DNA of 64,000 nt from Cyrtodaria siliqua (Eukaryota; Mollusca; Bivalvia; Adapedonta; Hiatellidae), in assembly GCA_037043455.1 (NCBI GenBank), contig JAWPHD010000127.1, forward strand, positions 255,501 through 319,500, in the 5' to 3' direction. The notes beneath the pieces are model-generated. The model was not told the DNA's origin. It made no database searches and saw nothing but the letters and a program-made list of their open reading frames with translations. Position numbers and translations under genes: made by a program. Each line of letters opens with the position of its first letter. The stretch's first letter is position 1. Shown in pieces: positions 11,063-22,529 of the stretch.

Positions 11063-11726
11063 GAAGGGCCGAAAGTCGAGTTTTATCTCTTTTATACCGT
11101 CCCAATTGTGAACAACTAGGAATTGGCAGTTTTAATTTTTCACAAAATTAGCTACTTGTATAGCATTACGAGCTTTTGAATGTCACTCAAATCTATAGCA
11201 TCTGTCTAATTTCACAAATGGAATAACAACAAGCGTATACTGATAAGTTTATTGCGCTATGAACCTTTCAATTTCATACACAAAACTATATATATATATA
11301 ATTTCCTCAGCAAGAACAACGACGAAATACACGTAATTGAAGTAAGTAGAATCTAAAGAGGCAGAATGAATAATAAATTTGTCCAGGAAAAGTGTCCACG
11401 CAATGAAACGATCACAGCTTGACAACAATTCGATCATAGCGACTTGGTATTCCTATACCTCATACGGGTCTATTGACACTGGGAAGAACGTAATTTACTA
11501 TAAATATTTCTACATAATTATGAATATCTCTCCGGTTTTGTAACGTCGTTTAATGGTTGATAGCCATGTATAAGACATCATAACATTGAGTATATATACT
11601 AGACAGGAAAAAAGAAACTAACTCCTTATTAATAATCAATTGTCTTGGCGTGCATCAAATATCTTGACGTGTATTTTAGTACACATTATTTAGGTCTGAT
11701 GTTATTATTCCGCTAGTTTGATGTGA
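11063..11726. other. No gene recognised; short TA run
   Basis: An AT dinucleotide run at about 11288-11302. Nothing else supportable. Confidence 0.5.
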
Positions 11727-12125
11727 ATATCGAGGGTTTAACGCGAAACTATTGTAACTCGCTTTTAGAAAAGTTTACAGGAAAAAACCATTAAACGACG
11801 CAAAAAACATGTTATTTTCATCATAAATGCATTTAAGAACTTTATTCTCTGGCATGTAATAAAGAAATGGTATCCATTTATGATTTGAGAAGAAAATAAA
11901 TAATTAATGTAATTCTGTACGAGATATTTAAGAAATATTGAGTTTCGCGCTAAATATTTGAAGATGTAGATGAAATTTTTCAGGGCGAAACTATTTTAAC
12001 TAACATTTTTTAGCAGTTATTGATACATTTTTTCAGATTTTTTTTTAAAAACTACATACTTCAATGAAAACTATTGGACAGTATAGCTTTAGGCACCAAG
12101 TTTGTATGTTAAGGACAATTTTGGA

Positions 12126-12290
12126 CAAACCTAAGAATGGTATGCAATCAAAATCCCTTAAGTTCTTGTTATCTTTATTTTAAGTTCAGTTTCACAACTG
12201 AAGCATACAGCAGTTATCATTATCTTCCTTTGACATAGTTAATATTAAATATTTTCCCTCTTCATTAAGTTATATGAGAACTAATTTGAC
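12126..12290. repeat. Direct repeat partner of 16018-16170
   Basis: Begins CCTAAGAATGGTATGCAAT. The same ~160 bp recurs, diverged, in the same orientation at 16018-16170 (AAGTTCTT, AGCAGTTAT, TTTGACTT anchors). It may be a duplicated subterminal segment of the surrounding TIR element. Confidence 0.6.
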
Positions 12291-12454
12291 TTTATAATTT
12301 TTTAATGCGAAACTATTGTAAGTCAATATTATTTTAAATAACTGATTTTTAAACAAACGATACATCGAAATATGCTGTAGACAATACTTGTTATAAAGAT
12401 CATGTACTGTAGTAAAGTCACACAATTCAGACAAGATGAAGATAAGAACACTTA

Positions 12455-12944
12455 ATATACTGAAAGGAAAAAGAAACGCAGGGTGCGTATTTCCGCTATA
12501 TATTGTATGTTTAATATGCTACTGCTAATCGAATGGTACAGGGCGTCATTAGGCCTGTCCTTTTAGAAAGAAGGTTTAAACAGCACTGAACACACCAATG
12601 GTTACCCCTTTAAAGTTTCATTATCGTCAGAATGCGCATTTGGTTTAAGCAGGTGAGCAAACTTAGGCTTTAAATGTTGCAATCACTTAACATTAAATAC
12701 AGTACTGAACTGGCTCAATTTTTCAAAGAGGAACTTCAGCATTTATGAATTTCTTGTTACAACGTGTACTGTGATTAAAACGTCTACAACATCACAGTTG
12801 TGTGCTTTCTCTAACTAACTGCACTTTTTTTTTTACAAAACATCTTGGGATTTCCTTGGAATATATATATGGAATTAAGTGTGCAGTATATGCAATATAT
12901 AGCGGAAATACGCACCCTGCGTTTCTTTTTCCTTTCAGTATATA
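12455..12944. mobile_element. MITE family D, copy 1 (50 bp TIR)
   Basis: Terminal inverted repeats of about 50 bp beginning TATACTGAAAGGAAAAAG, then AAACGCAGGGTGCG and TATTTCCGCTATATATTG, enclose ~390 bp without coding. Related copies are at 48046-48486 and, partial, at 47764-47950. The interior (CATCTTGGGATTTCC, CAACATCACAG) confirms common descent. Confidence 0.8.
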
Positions 12945-14560
12945 TATGGAGTGCAATATCTTATAATTTCTTTATAAAGCTAAAAAATGTTTGTAAAAAT
13001 TACTTATGGCAAGGGGCTATTTTTTGTGGCGATTAGCTTATTGTAGGGACAATAGATTTTACTGAATAGGTGAACCTCTAGCTTCTTGCACCACATTGTC
13101 TCTTCTTTCGGTTTAGGAGGTGAAGGGGTGTGTGTTGTTTGTAGAGGGGTAGGGTAGGGGTGTTGGAAGTAAACACTTTAAGAATTGGACCACATGAGCC
13201 TTCCAGTATTATTAAACTTGACTGAATAATCCCATATAAAATAGTGTCTTAGTTGCAACTGCACAGTTCTGCATATATTATAATTGTGTTAGTTTAAATT
13301 GCAAAATGACTTTTAAATAATTCTTTATAATTATTTTAATAATTCAAAGCAATTGTTTTTACATATTATTAATTGTTGATTATATTACACCAACACTATA
13401 TTTAAAACCTATGACAGAAGAAAGAAGTAGAATTTGAAATAATATAATTATATGCAAGCAGGTTTAAAGTTACACTTATACTGGATTCTTAATTTAAACT
13501 TTGATGAATACTTCCAAGATTGCTATGGATCCCTTTAATGCAAAGCAGTTGGTAAAATATGTACCTTCCTACATCTTATGAAATCTTGGGCAGGGAAACC
13601 CCAAACAAACTGTTTATTAAGGATGGCCTAAAGAGCTTTTACCAGCCCTGACCTTTGATATTATAAGTATTACTTACTGCTTTATATAATAGATGAAACT
13701 AACCTGGCGAAAAAGATTATAAAGTTGTTTTTCATACTTATGTTGTTCTAAGTCATTTTTCGGCTCCAATTTTAATATTTTAGGCTATTTCTATTGGCCA
13801 TGAATCACCTGAACGTGGATACTAAGAACAATCAACATTCGCAAAGCAATGGGAAAACTTGCTCACCTTATTAATACAAGTAAATAATTTATAAGGTAAT
13901 TATGAAATAATTAATTACTAATCATTTAAAAATCCCTAAACACACGAGGGTAGGTAATATTAATAAAACGGTTTTCATTGAACTTAGAGAAACAACTAAA
14001 ATTTCTTCTCACTTACCACAAACTCAACAATCATTGTTTGAGAGAGTGATGTGTAAAACTTGCTTAATATTTTAACATTATTAGCTTTGAAGTATAAAAC
14101 AATTTGTCCACTTTCAGATAGAAATATTTAAACTGAGTCACAAAATATTTCAAAACATCATTAATTTGACCTAATTAGACCCCGGAAAATAGATATTTAC
14201 TCCTGGAATTCACAAATAAATGAAAATCTGTAAATAAACCGCACTAAAAGTTTAAAATGTTAATCTGTTTCATGACTTTTGTACATCCTATCAATACTTT
14301 ACACAGAACAACATACGTGCACATGATGTTTCGGCAATGTTTAAAAAAACTTTTCACAATATATATTTTTACCAGATAAACAACACAAAATACAGCAGTT
14401 CATTAACTTCATATCAGTTTGCAAAGCTTGGAAAAAAGGGGCTTGGCAATAATTATTAATTCTTCTGTGGAACCAGAGATATCTCTAATTATGTGATCCC
14501 AAGTGGAGGCTAAAATGAATAAAAACCAACCTTACATACTTACTTTACATTCGTTTTTAA
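12945..14560. other. No gene recognised; G-rich tract
   Basis: AT-rich filler inside the TIR region. G runs at 13125-13160 (GGGG, GGGG, GGG, GGGG) could in principle form a quadruplex with one long loop. No repeat partner seen. Confidence 0.45.
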
Positions 14561-14620
14561 TGCAAATTAACCCTTACAATTACACGAAAACTTAACAAAC
14601 CTTTACACCCAGACCTAATT

Positions 14621-15586
14621 ATGAACAGTATTATTATACAAGAAGTCGATAACCACAAGCATCTGGGATTAACTTTCGATAACGGTGGCAAATGGCGTTC
14701 TCAAATCGATAATAGTGTTACTCGTGCTTGGCAACGAATAGGTATACTTAGAAGCTTGAAATTCTCTCTTGACAGAAGATCTTTAGAACGCATTTACATT
14801 TCATTTATACGTCCATTATTAGAGTACGGTAATGTTATTTGGGATAACTGTACCCTAGAGCAAAATAAATCTGTTGAAGCAATACAAGTCGAGGCAGCAC
14901 GAATAGTGACTGGTGCAACCAAATTATGCAGTATAGCTAAACTGAATGAGGAAACGAAATGGGAAACTCTCGCTGATAGACGTAAAAAACAAAAACTCAT
15001 ATTATTTTACAAAATGCGTAACAGCCTTACTCCGAATTACCTAAGTGAACTGATTCCGCCTGAGGTGCACGATCGAACTGGTTATAACCTAAGAAATAAT
15101 AATGACATTTCAGTTGTACCTGCGAGGACTAGCTTATACCGGGATTCTTTTCTCCCATCAGTTATTCGCAACTGGAACACTCTACACGAGGACATAAGGA
15201 ACAGCGCCACCTTACAAATGTTCAAGTCATCCCTAAACTCTAACTTATCCAAACCCCCAACATACTATTATACTGGAGACCGCCAAGGACAAGTATTACA
15301 TGCTAGACTTAGACTTGAATGTAGTTCCCTTGGTCAACATTTACACAAGCGTTCCCTTATAGACAATCCAAACTGCACCTGCGGTCTAATAGAAACAGCT
15401 TATCACTATTTACTAATTTGTCCGAGATATATTGATCAAAGACGAACTTTCTTTACACACTTACCTTGTGTTTTATCTCAACAGAATTTACTGTTTGGGT
15501 CAAATAACCTTTCGGACCATTATAATGCCCACGTTTTCAAAAAAGTCCAGTCGTACATATTAGCAACAAAACGATTTACAAACTAG
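14621..15586 (+). CDS. LINE ORF2 C-terminal fragment, copy 1 (open)
   Basis: Partial coding region of a non-LTR retrotransposon, with no full activity possible. Homologous frame already runs from 14561 (TITRKLNKPLHPDLIM) before the ATG at 14621. HKHLGLTFD (residues 12-20) is the RT thumb region. RPLLEYGNVIWDN (64-76) and AARIVTGAT follow, then a C-terminal C-x-C-x7-H-x4-C knuckle (C252, C254, H262, C267). RT catalytic motifs and the endonuclease lie upstream and are missing: a stop occurs at 14558 and no RT core precedes it. A ~410 bp 3' region ends at about 15998 with AATAAATACTGTTTAAACCA. A nearly identical minus-strand copy is at 37548-38842. Confidence 0.85.
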   Translation: MNSIIIQEVDNHKHLGLTFDNGGKWRSQIDNSVTRAWQRIGILRSLKFSLDRRSLERIYISFIRPLLEYGNVIWDNCTLEQNKSVEAIQVEAARIVTGATKLCSIAKLNEETKWETLADRRKKQKLILFYKMRNSLTPNYLSELIPPEVHDRTGYNLRNNNDISVVPARTSLYRDSFLPSVIRNWNTLHEDIRNSATLQMFKSSLNSNLSKPPTYYYTGDRQGQVLHARLRLECSSLGQHLHKRSLIDNPNCTCGLIETAYHYLLICPRYIDQRRTFFTHLPCVLSQQNLLFGSNNLSDHYNAHVFKKVQSYILATKRFTN

Positions 15587-16017
15587 ATAGCAACGTGTCG
15601 AGCCTATTCCTGGGGGGACTGATGTGACTGGTGAAATTATTCTTTTTGTACATTTTGCTTGTTTTCTTTTTTTCATGTTACTTATCGATCGGTCAGGTCC
15701 AAACGTATTACTAATCAGCTACACAATAATGGACAACATAATAATATGACAGGACCTGGTCTGTCGTGTACTATCTGTTTTAGAATCTCTATTTCTAATT
15801 GTTAAATTCCATCAAATGCTATTTTACATCATATGCTAATATTTATAACACATAAAATGTCAGCCGTATCTTATGCACTAATACGAATATTAAGGAGATG
15901 AATTTACATAAGTTTTCATCGAAAGCTTGTTTTCAAATCCTGTTCATGTACCATTGAAACATTGTTCATTACATTTCTTGAATAAATACTGTTTAAACCA
16001 ATGCAAATAACCTTTAA

Positions 16018-16170
16018 TGTCCTAAGAATGGTATGCAATAAAACTCCATAAAGTTCTTCAATCTTTAATTTAACATATTTCACATAAGAAACATAGAGCA
16101 GTTATTATTACCTTCATTTGGAATAATTATTATGTAAATATTGTAAAGTTTAATGAAAATCAAATTTGAC
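16018..16170. repeat. Direct repeat partner of 12126-12290
   Basis: Same orientation as 12126-12290, beginning CCTAAGAATGGTATGCAAT and leading into the inverted TTACAATAGTTTCGC motif at 16171. Confidence 0.6.
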
Positions 16171-16689
16171 TTACAATAGTTTCGCGCCAAATTATTTTTG
16201 AAAGCAATACTAATGTAAATTATTATAATCTTAAATAAATATACAAGAAACAACATGATTTTGTTGGCTATAAACAATCCCTTATATTAAGATTTAATCA
16301 AAAACAAATGCAAAACTATTTTAAATGATTTAAAGCTGAGTTACAATAGTTTCGCATTAAAAAAAAGAAGCTGTTTGAGATACAATAACATGACACTTTT
16401 TATTTTTCTCCACCAAATTTTAGAACCTAGTTCTAATATTTTGTGACATTATAAAGGGTCAGTATCTGATAAGGATTATGTAAATAAATCATTTTCAGAA
16501 AAAAAGTGAGTTACAATAGTTTCGCGTTAAGCCCTCGATATGAGTGTCAGATAAACACGGTTCACGGTGTTTCACGACGGTTTCACGGCGGGTTTTGCTG
16601 GGTGCAGAAGTGCTGACGTAGGTGCTTGACATGAAACTATGCGTCTTGACGTGTCGTAACATCTGGACGTCCTTGTTTATGACGTTTGT

Positions 16690-16736
16690 TGGTCAATACA
16701 GTCTCTCTTTGTTGGTCAATACAGTCTCTCTCAGAC
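16690..16736. repeat. Two-copy 23 bp tandem repeat
   Basis: TTTGTTGGTCAATACAGTCT is repeated head to tail twice, immediately outside the 4.8 kb TIR region. Confidence 0.7.
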
Positions 16737-16751
16737 GTTGAAATAGTACAT

Positions 16752-16940
16752 TTATGCAAGACACACGGACACCATACGCTGCAAAATTCCGTTAAACATC
16801 ATTCTGACGGCGTCTTCACGTTCCTCTTTACGTAAACGTGACTTGAAGAAAACCTGACTAAACTTGACAAAAAAAGCTGGATTCTTGATGTATGATGCTA
16901 CGAAATTAAGACAAAAAAAGTGACATGTGTTCCCAAGCAC
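16752..16940 (-). other. Unrecognised 62-codon open frame
   Basis: Minus-strand frame rich in basic and hydrophobic residues (FFKSRLRKEEREDAVRMMF). Composition looks more protein-like than neighbouring frames and AG dinucleotides that could act as splice acceptors lie nearby. I do not recognise a family. It may be a stray exon, a transposase scrap or chance. Confidence 0.15.
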
Positions 16941-16984
16941 ATATGCCCCGATCCCTACATAACGTGCATCCGTTAATTTTTTAT

Positions 16985-17250
16985 TAATTTTTATTTTTGT
17001 ATTTTATGCTTCACTTGAGAATAAATTTCAGGTATCGGTGACGATTTTCGATCAACAATTGACATTGTACGTTAATTTACAACATGGTGTCACGCAAACG
17101 TCGACTTTATGCGCGTGAAAAAAACGCCCGAATAAGTTAATTGGCCTAATCTGACCAGACCGATATCTGCAAGTAAGACATATGCACTATACGGTTTAGC
17201 TGACCGAGACTACCAAAACACCCATTGAATACGATTATTAATCACAAGAA
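16985..17250. repeat. Dispersed repeat shared with 58480-58770
   Basis: Shared anchors are ATCAACAATTGAC, ATTTACAACATG and CATGCAAACGTCGA-like sequence, in the same orientation at 58.5 kb. Diverged, no coding, ends not resolved. Confidence 0.5.
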
Positions 17251-17984
17251 GAAATAGAAGAACGTTTTGCGACACCACAACACAAAATGTTAAATACTAT
17301 GGATACCGGCTTGAAATGGTCAGTGACAACAAAATGCCTCTGGAGATTTAATTCAGTTTGTATCGTTCATCAAATCTCACTATTACCTTATTGTCATCCC
17401 AATAAAAGGGACAGTGTAAATAAAGTTATCCCCGCCAGGGTATATTCTTAAAACAAACTTGGCAACATGTATAGGCAATACATGTATAACATAGTACATA
17501 ACTTGACCTTGATATACGTATTATCATATTAACATGTTTGATTAATTTTGAACGTTACATATATGTGCAGTCCTAGCATATTTCGTGAACCTAATCTTTG
17601 ATCAGTTTACGTATACAGTTATTATCACTTAACATATTGATCAAAGACACAACTTTAAAGTTAAACAACTACATAATTATACAGAGAAATAGATGGTTTG
17701 AACAGTTATTTCATGACTGAATTGTTTTGTTTTGTATCAGAGTTTGGTATCATTTTAGCACATTTAAATATATGAAGAGGATACGCTTTTATCAATGGAG
17801 CCGCTACCATGTATAACACCTTTCTAAACAATGAGAAAATTGTATTCCATTAACATTCATATGCAAAACATTGCTCAATGTCTGGTCTCATGTTGTTGAA
17901 TATTACTCTCCAGCATACCATTTGTCAGAATGGCTGTGACGTCTCAAATAATTATATTTTTATGCGAAAGTGTTCCAGCTGAAA
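17251..17984. other. No gene recognised
   Basis: AT-rich, without long frames. It runs up to the RT-family tail. Confidence 0.45.
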
Positions 17985-18515
17985 CAAATGACCCTATGAT
18001 GACGTCTACCTAAAGCCGAAAAGGACGGTCATGTGACGTTTGATGTTTGTCTGCAATCTTGTATTGTCGTGCCCTCAGTGGTTTATTCTCTTGTTGTTCT
18101 GGCTTCTGCCAAGTCAATGAGTACCTCCTTTATGGCCTTCTATGCTATTGTTTTTGGTATTTATATATACACGAACATCTTTGTGTTTTACTTATATTGA
18201 TGCTGCCTTGTTGGTTAGAGAATAGTTCATGGCGGGGATTTCTTTATTTAAACTGTCCTGTTTTATTGGGTTGACAGTAGGGTAAGTGTGAGGTTTGTTG
18301 CACCCTAGAACCTGGGTTAAGTACTGATAAAGGTGATCCATTTTGTGTTTGTGACGTCATATGCCTTTTTTCCTTATTAACATTGCCATTCATGTTTGTG
18401 TTTTTGAATGTTTCGGGGTTTACTTGTTTCGGGGTTTACCTTGTTTCGGGGTTTACTTGTTTCGGGGTTTACTGTGTTCTGTGAAAGCTACATTTCCTTT
18501 TCTACTTATTGTTGA
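17985..18515 (+). mobile_element. RT-family 3' region copy (+)
   Basis: One of the most complete 3' regions. It runs GACCCTATGATGACGTCTAC, then GTGCCCTCAGTGGTTTATTC, CTGGCTTCTGCCAAGTCA, then GGGTTGACAGTAGGGTAAG and CACCCTAGAACCTGG. The matching segments follow the RT stop codon at 36337 and 54305 on the minus strand. A 17 bp unit (TTTCGGGGTTTACTTG) is repeated four times at 18410-18475, a private expansion. No RT coding is retained, so the copy is 5'-truncated. Confidence 0.75.
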
Positions 18516-18721
18516 CCACGACCCCGTAAATAAACATAGTAATATTTAAATCATGACATAACGTAAGCTAAATGCCAAACCACCACGTGACATCAAGCAC
18601 AGGTATGAAGCAGCATAATGCCTGAGTGTAGTTGCTTGACTACATGTATGCCTATTCAATACACACGACTAATGACTTTTGATTTAAATTATAACACAAC
18701 ATGCCTTAATATAACTGATTG

Positions 18722-18815
18722 TTTAATGGCAGTAGCCCTACTGTAAACCCTTTTATGTGTTTGATGTCGTATCTTGCTTGTTTTTAGTTGACTTTTGTCC
18801 TTGACTTTTCCTGTT
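18722..18815 (+). mobile_element. RT-family 3' end scrap (+)
   Basis: GGCAGTAGCCCTACTGTAAA, CCCTTTTATGTG and TTAGTTGACTTTTGTCCTTG match the last part of the RT-family 3' region. Confidence 0.55.
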
Positions 18816-19054
18816 TATTCATTCCTGTTATTTTTGTGACAGAATGAATTCAATGTAAATCCTATGGAATTCATTTTGTTGATGTTCAAGGAAAATTGAA
18901 ATGATGAATTCTAAAACTGGTTATATGGAAACGATATTTTCTTCTTTTAGATTTTAAGATGAATTCCTTTTAACATCACATACAAATATTAACACAACTA
19001 TACAGATATAGTTCATGTATCCCAATCAACTAAACCGTATGATAACATTAAAAA

Positions 19055-19325
19055 CAAGAAATGTCACTGTTAGTGACAAATGCCCCCGAGGTGGTTTTGA
19101 CCTTTGACCTCTAAGTGTGACCTTGACCTTGGAGTCATGGACCTGGGTTTTTGGCGCGACATGTCGTCTTGTTGTGGTGAGCACCGGTGCCAACTTATTT
19201 GAACATCCGTCCACGAATGTCAGAGTTAGTGACCGGCACGACTGACTGACTGACACTGACGGACGGACGGACGGACGGACCATGCGACTACTATATGCCG
19301 CCCTTCGGGTGCATAATAAAAGGAA
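19055..19325. mobile_element. Short dispersed element with TGACCT motifs and GGAC run
   Basis: Starts near AAACAAGAAATGTCACTG and ends near ATGCCGCCCTTCGGGTGCAT. It contains TGACCTTTGACCT and TGACCTTGACCTT (19107-19135) and a GGAC microsatellite (19259-19280). Elements of this layout, with TGCCCC near one end and a GGGGCA-like hairpin at the other, are abundant in bivalve genomes to my knowledge. Here they are the best pointer to the organism. The minus-strand frames across it are incidental. Confidence 0.65.
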
Positions 19326-19990
19326 AATCGGACCTGTTGCATTATAAATTGTGTTGAGTATACATAAGGCAATGCAATGTTTAATTTTAAAAATGCAGAC
19401 TCCTGGAACTCCGCTATTATAATAGGATTATTACTACAGTAACGTGTTCTGGAAGATGCATCTATCACCTCGAGTGGACATGCCGTATCTAAAGGATCTC
19501 ACAAGAGGCTTAAGCATCGAGCGCATTTCATCCTGTACAAATGTATATATGGCATATTCATAAGCTTCCAAAACTATTACTCTAGCAAAGCTGCTTTTGT
19601 TATATATGCTGTTAGATTGCTCGTAAAATATGATAGCATAGCAGACTACATTGCACAGACCGGCTGATTACTATTATATTAAATTGTATCTTATTGGATT
19701 CGTGCAGGATTGATATAGTGTACCGGATCGACTGATGGACGTCCCCATCCGACAAACAGAAACAAACAGCACGTATTTAACTGACTTTCTCACAGATGCG
19801 GTAATTCGATAGCTGCATGGAACGGTTACCAACGTAGTAAACACGCAATGCCACCGATGTCACATCAAAACGGATATGCAGATATACAGTATGTAATATT
19901 GTACGATCATTATGTTATTCATTACTGTATGAACGCAAGTTTGCATCGATGTACGAAGATGTTTCCATGATTTACGAATATTTGTTTTGC
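19326..19990. other. No gene recognised
   Basis: No frame over 80 codons, no repeat partner noticed. Confidence 0.45.
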
Positions 19991-19991
19991 C

Positions 19992-20135
19992 GCTGACCGT
20001 TCTAAGGCAGTAGCCCTATTGACCACCTTTTTATGATTTTCATTTATTCTTGTAAGTGTTGTTTGTATCGATGCGTGATTTTGGTTGACCATGGTCCTTG
20101 GATGCTATATGTCTTGACTGACTTGGGTAGGTAGT
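19992..20135 (+). mobile_element. RT-family 3' end fragment (+)
   Basis: GACCGTTCTAAGGCAGTAGC, CCTATTGACC and GGTTGACCATGGTCCTTGGA match the terminal box and 3' end of the RT family. Confidence 0.6.
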
Positions 20136-20384
20136 GAATAAACCTAAAGCATCTATAGGTAAATGCCCTAAAGGAAAATCACGGGATCTTTTATTATAGT
20201 GTTTGAATTGAGCGATATAAAACGTCTTTTTAAAAACAAAGCATTTAATATACTATTATTCAAAAGGCACTTGTTTTATACCACGTATGCATTAACTTCA
20301 TCATGTTCATGATGGATTAACTGTGATTATATAACGCCTGAAATTTCGGATCCTTAAATAAAACAATCACATTGAAATAACATG

Positions 20385-20553
20385 GGGTTGACAACGGATA
20401 TTTCGACAATAAAAACATGCTTTACTGAAAATATTCACTAGTAAATGTTTTAATTTAATTAAGGTCTTAATATAAACTCCAGCCAACCCCGTTTTCACTT
20501 CTTGGATAATGGGTTGGATGGGGTATAAAAGTGAATACTCGGATCACATAATG
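20385..20553 (+). mobile_element. Hairpin TIR element, family E, copy 2 (partial)
   Basis: Retains GGATATTTCGACAATAAAA, the hairpin (CTCCAGCCAACCCCG to GGGTTGGATGGGGTAT, 20478-20525) and the right end GGATCACATAATG. The left terminus is not recognisable. Confidence 0.65.
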
Positions 20554-20628
20554 TTAGGTCGAGAACGACTTTAAGGTTGACACATCCGCTGAACATGTAA
20601 AACTCTCCAAGTAAAGAAAGATAATCGA

Positions 20629-21410
20629 ACTCAATATTAATTACACAATTTGACATGTTCATGTTTTATTTGTGTATAGAGTCAATAAATCAACCAAACG
20701 AACTAAAATATCTCAATTAAACCGAGATATTTACCGTCAGCTTATAAAAAATGAAATAAAAATGATTTATAGCATATTCTACTGTTTTTATTGTATTTTT
20801 GTCCGTGCTTGGTGATACATTGGCTGGGGTTGTCATATGAGAGTATAAGCTTTCGAACACCTAGGAACTCCTTCAGTATATAATCACACTCAATAGTAAT
20901 TGCACAGTTTGACATGTTCGTGTTTTATTTGTGTATAGAGCCAATAAATCAATCAAACGAATTAAAATATCTCAATTTAACCGAGATGTTCACCGTCAGC
21001 TAATAAAAAATTGAAATAAAAATGATTTATAGCATATTCTACTGTTTTTATTGTATTTTTGTTCGTGCTTGGTGATACATTGGCTGGGGTTGTCATATGA
21101 TTGTATAAGCTTTCGAACACCTACTAGGAACTCCTTCAATATATAATCACACTCAATATTAATTACACAATTTGACATGTTCGTGTTTTATTTGTGTATA
21201 GAGCCAAAAATCATTCAAACGAACTAAAATATCTCAATTAAACCGAGATATTCACCGTCAGCTAATAAAAAATCAAATAAAAATGATTTATAGCATATTC
21301 TACTGTTTTTATTGTATTTTTGTCCGTGCTTGGTGATACATTGGCTGGGGTTGTCATATGAGTGTATACTCTTTCGAACACCTAGGAACTCCTTAAATAT
21401 ATATTCATAG
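20629..21410. repeat. Three-copy tandem repeat, ~260 bp unit
   Basis: Units start ACTCAATATTAATTACACA at 20629, 20888 and 21151 (periods 259 and 263). Each carries GTTTTATTTGTGTATAGAG, CCGAGATATTCACCGTCAGC and GGCTGGGGTTGTCATATGA. Copies differ by a few percent. No coding. Confidence 0.85.
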
Positions 21411-22210
21411 ATATCGCGGAAGTATGCGAGAGAATCAATCGATTGCCATTATTACAAGAAACAGCCGTAAGCCGATATTCGTTGTCGACAACAAGTTTCT
21501 GTTTTAAGTAGAATATAACTAGGCGGAAATCTTTCGTGTGTTATATCATCCATCAAAAGTACATTTATACAAATTTGAGGATTTTGCCCTAAAATGAACT
21601 TCAGTGAGTGCCACGTTGTTAGACTAAGAATCGAATAAAATGATCTGGGACTTAATGATCTGAGACTTTTGTTAATTGTTGCCCCGTGTGGTTCCTGGGG
21701 CCCCGTTTGGTTCCGGAGCAAAGAATAGGGCCACTGCAGATCCCGTTGGATGGGTAGGCAGAGGGTAGAACTCCCCCAAATTCATGTTCATTTTATCATG
21801 TTTTAGTTCATGCTCGTTAAAGGTCTTCATCATGACCCCTGCGTTTCAGGTGCCATCTCGCTCAAATCACCAGAGCAGTGGCAGAAAACAAGTAACGTGG
21901 CTCCAGCGTAAATGGTGTGTCTTCAATATAATTTGCGCAGAGATGCAGGTGAGAAGGTTCTAGGACCTTTCTCCATGTTTTATCTCGATGTACATGGAGG
22001 ATGAGCCTGGCATGTTCTTTTATGTTAGGCGCCATATAACCTTTCATGTGTTGGTGCGCCTTAAAACCCCAATTCAATTCAATTCAATTGTTACTTGTCA
22101 ACTACCCCAATCCTCATTAATATGAGTATTGATTTGCTCCTTAACAGATGAAGCGAAACCTAAATCGCCCCGAGACACAATATAATATAGGCACAATTTA
22201 TATAAAAAAA
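21340..22210. repeat. Old segmental duplication, arm 1
   Basis: Blocks here reappear in order at 22530-23095: TCCTTAAATA, ACAAGAAACAGC, CGTAAGCCGATATTC, TGAAGCGAAACCTAAATCG, ACAATATAATATAG. This arm is longer because it contains the SINE at ~21655-22090. Confidence 0.65.
21655..22090 (+). mobile_element. SINE-like insertion with (AATTC)n tail
   Basis: Absent from the duplicate arm at 22530-23095, which gives an approximate empty site. It ends GTGTTGGTGCGCCTTAAAAC, followed by AATTC repeated about four times (22071-22089). The 3' end GTGTTGGTGCGCCTTAAAAC plus ATTCA tail resembles that of the SINE at 46625-46948. An internal block (GGCGCCATATAACC) recurs at 62725-62815. The 71-codon minus-strand frame across it is not a gene I recognise. 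Confidence 0.6.
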
Positions 22211-22529
22211 ATTCAAACGTTCGAAAGTCACACGTAAACATTTGTACTTTCATTGGAACTGAATTTGTTATTTAATTACCAAGAACATCTTTTTCATTAT
22301 CAATCCTTGCATCAGTTATTCTGTCTGAATCCAGTTACAGAGACGCCATTATATAATTTCACATTTGACAAACTATGTGTTTTTTTTCCTACGGGCCACG
22401 TAATGCCATTTGGACGTATCTTACCGACAATCTGGATATTCGACATTCAGGTTGGCATGTAGTTTACATGCAAACCTCGCCAAGTACAAAAAGATAATAT
22501 CACGCAGTATTAATAATTTACATTTACAC

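Larger units (their letters stand above)
11727..16541. mobile_element. 4.8 kb TIR-bounded region with mirrored 15 bp motif
   Basis: The left end ATATCGAGGGTTTAACGCG is matched inverted at the right end, and the match runs on through AAACTATTGTAACTC. The motif GCGAAACTATTGTAA occurs in plus orientation at 11743, 11985 and 12307, and in minus orientation at 16171, 16341 and 16511, with decayed extras between. Mirror-image subterminal arrays like this normally mark transposase-binding sites of a DNA transposon. No transposase is visible inside. The interior holds a MITE (12455-12944) and a LINE 3' half (14561-15998), so the original element was probably shorter and has been filled. Confidence 0.7.

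Noticed and set aside
14794..15000. Minus-strand 68-codon frame identical to one at 38547-38753
   Set aside because: Shadow of the duplicated LINE ORF2. Identity reflects the LINE copies, not a second gene.
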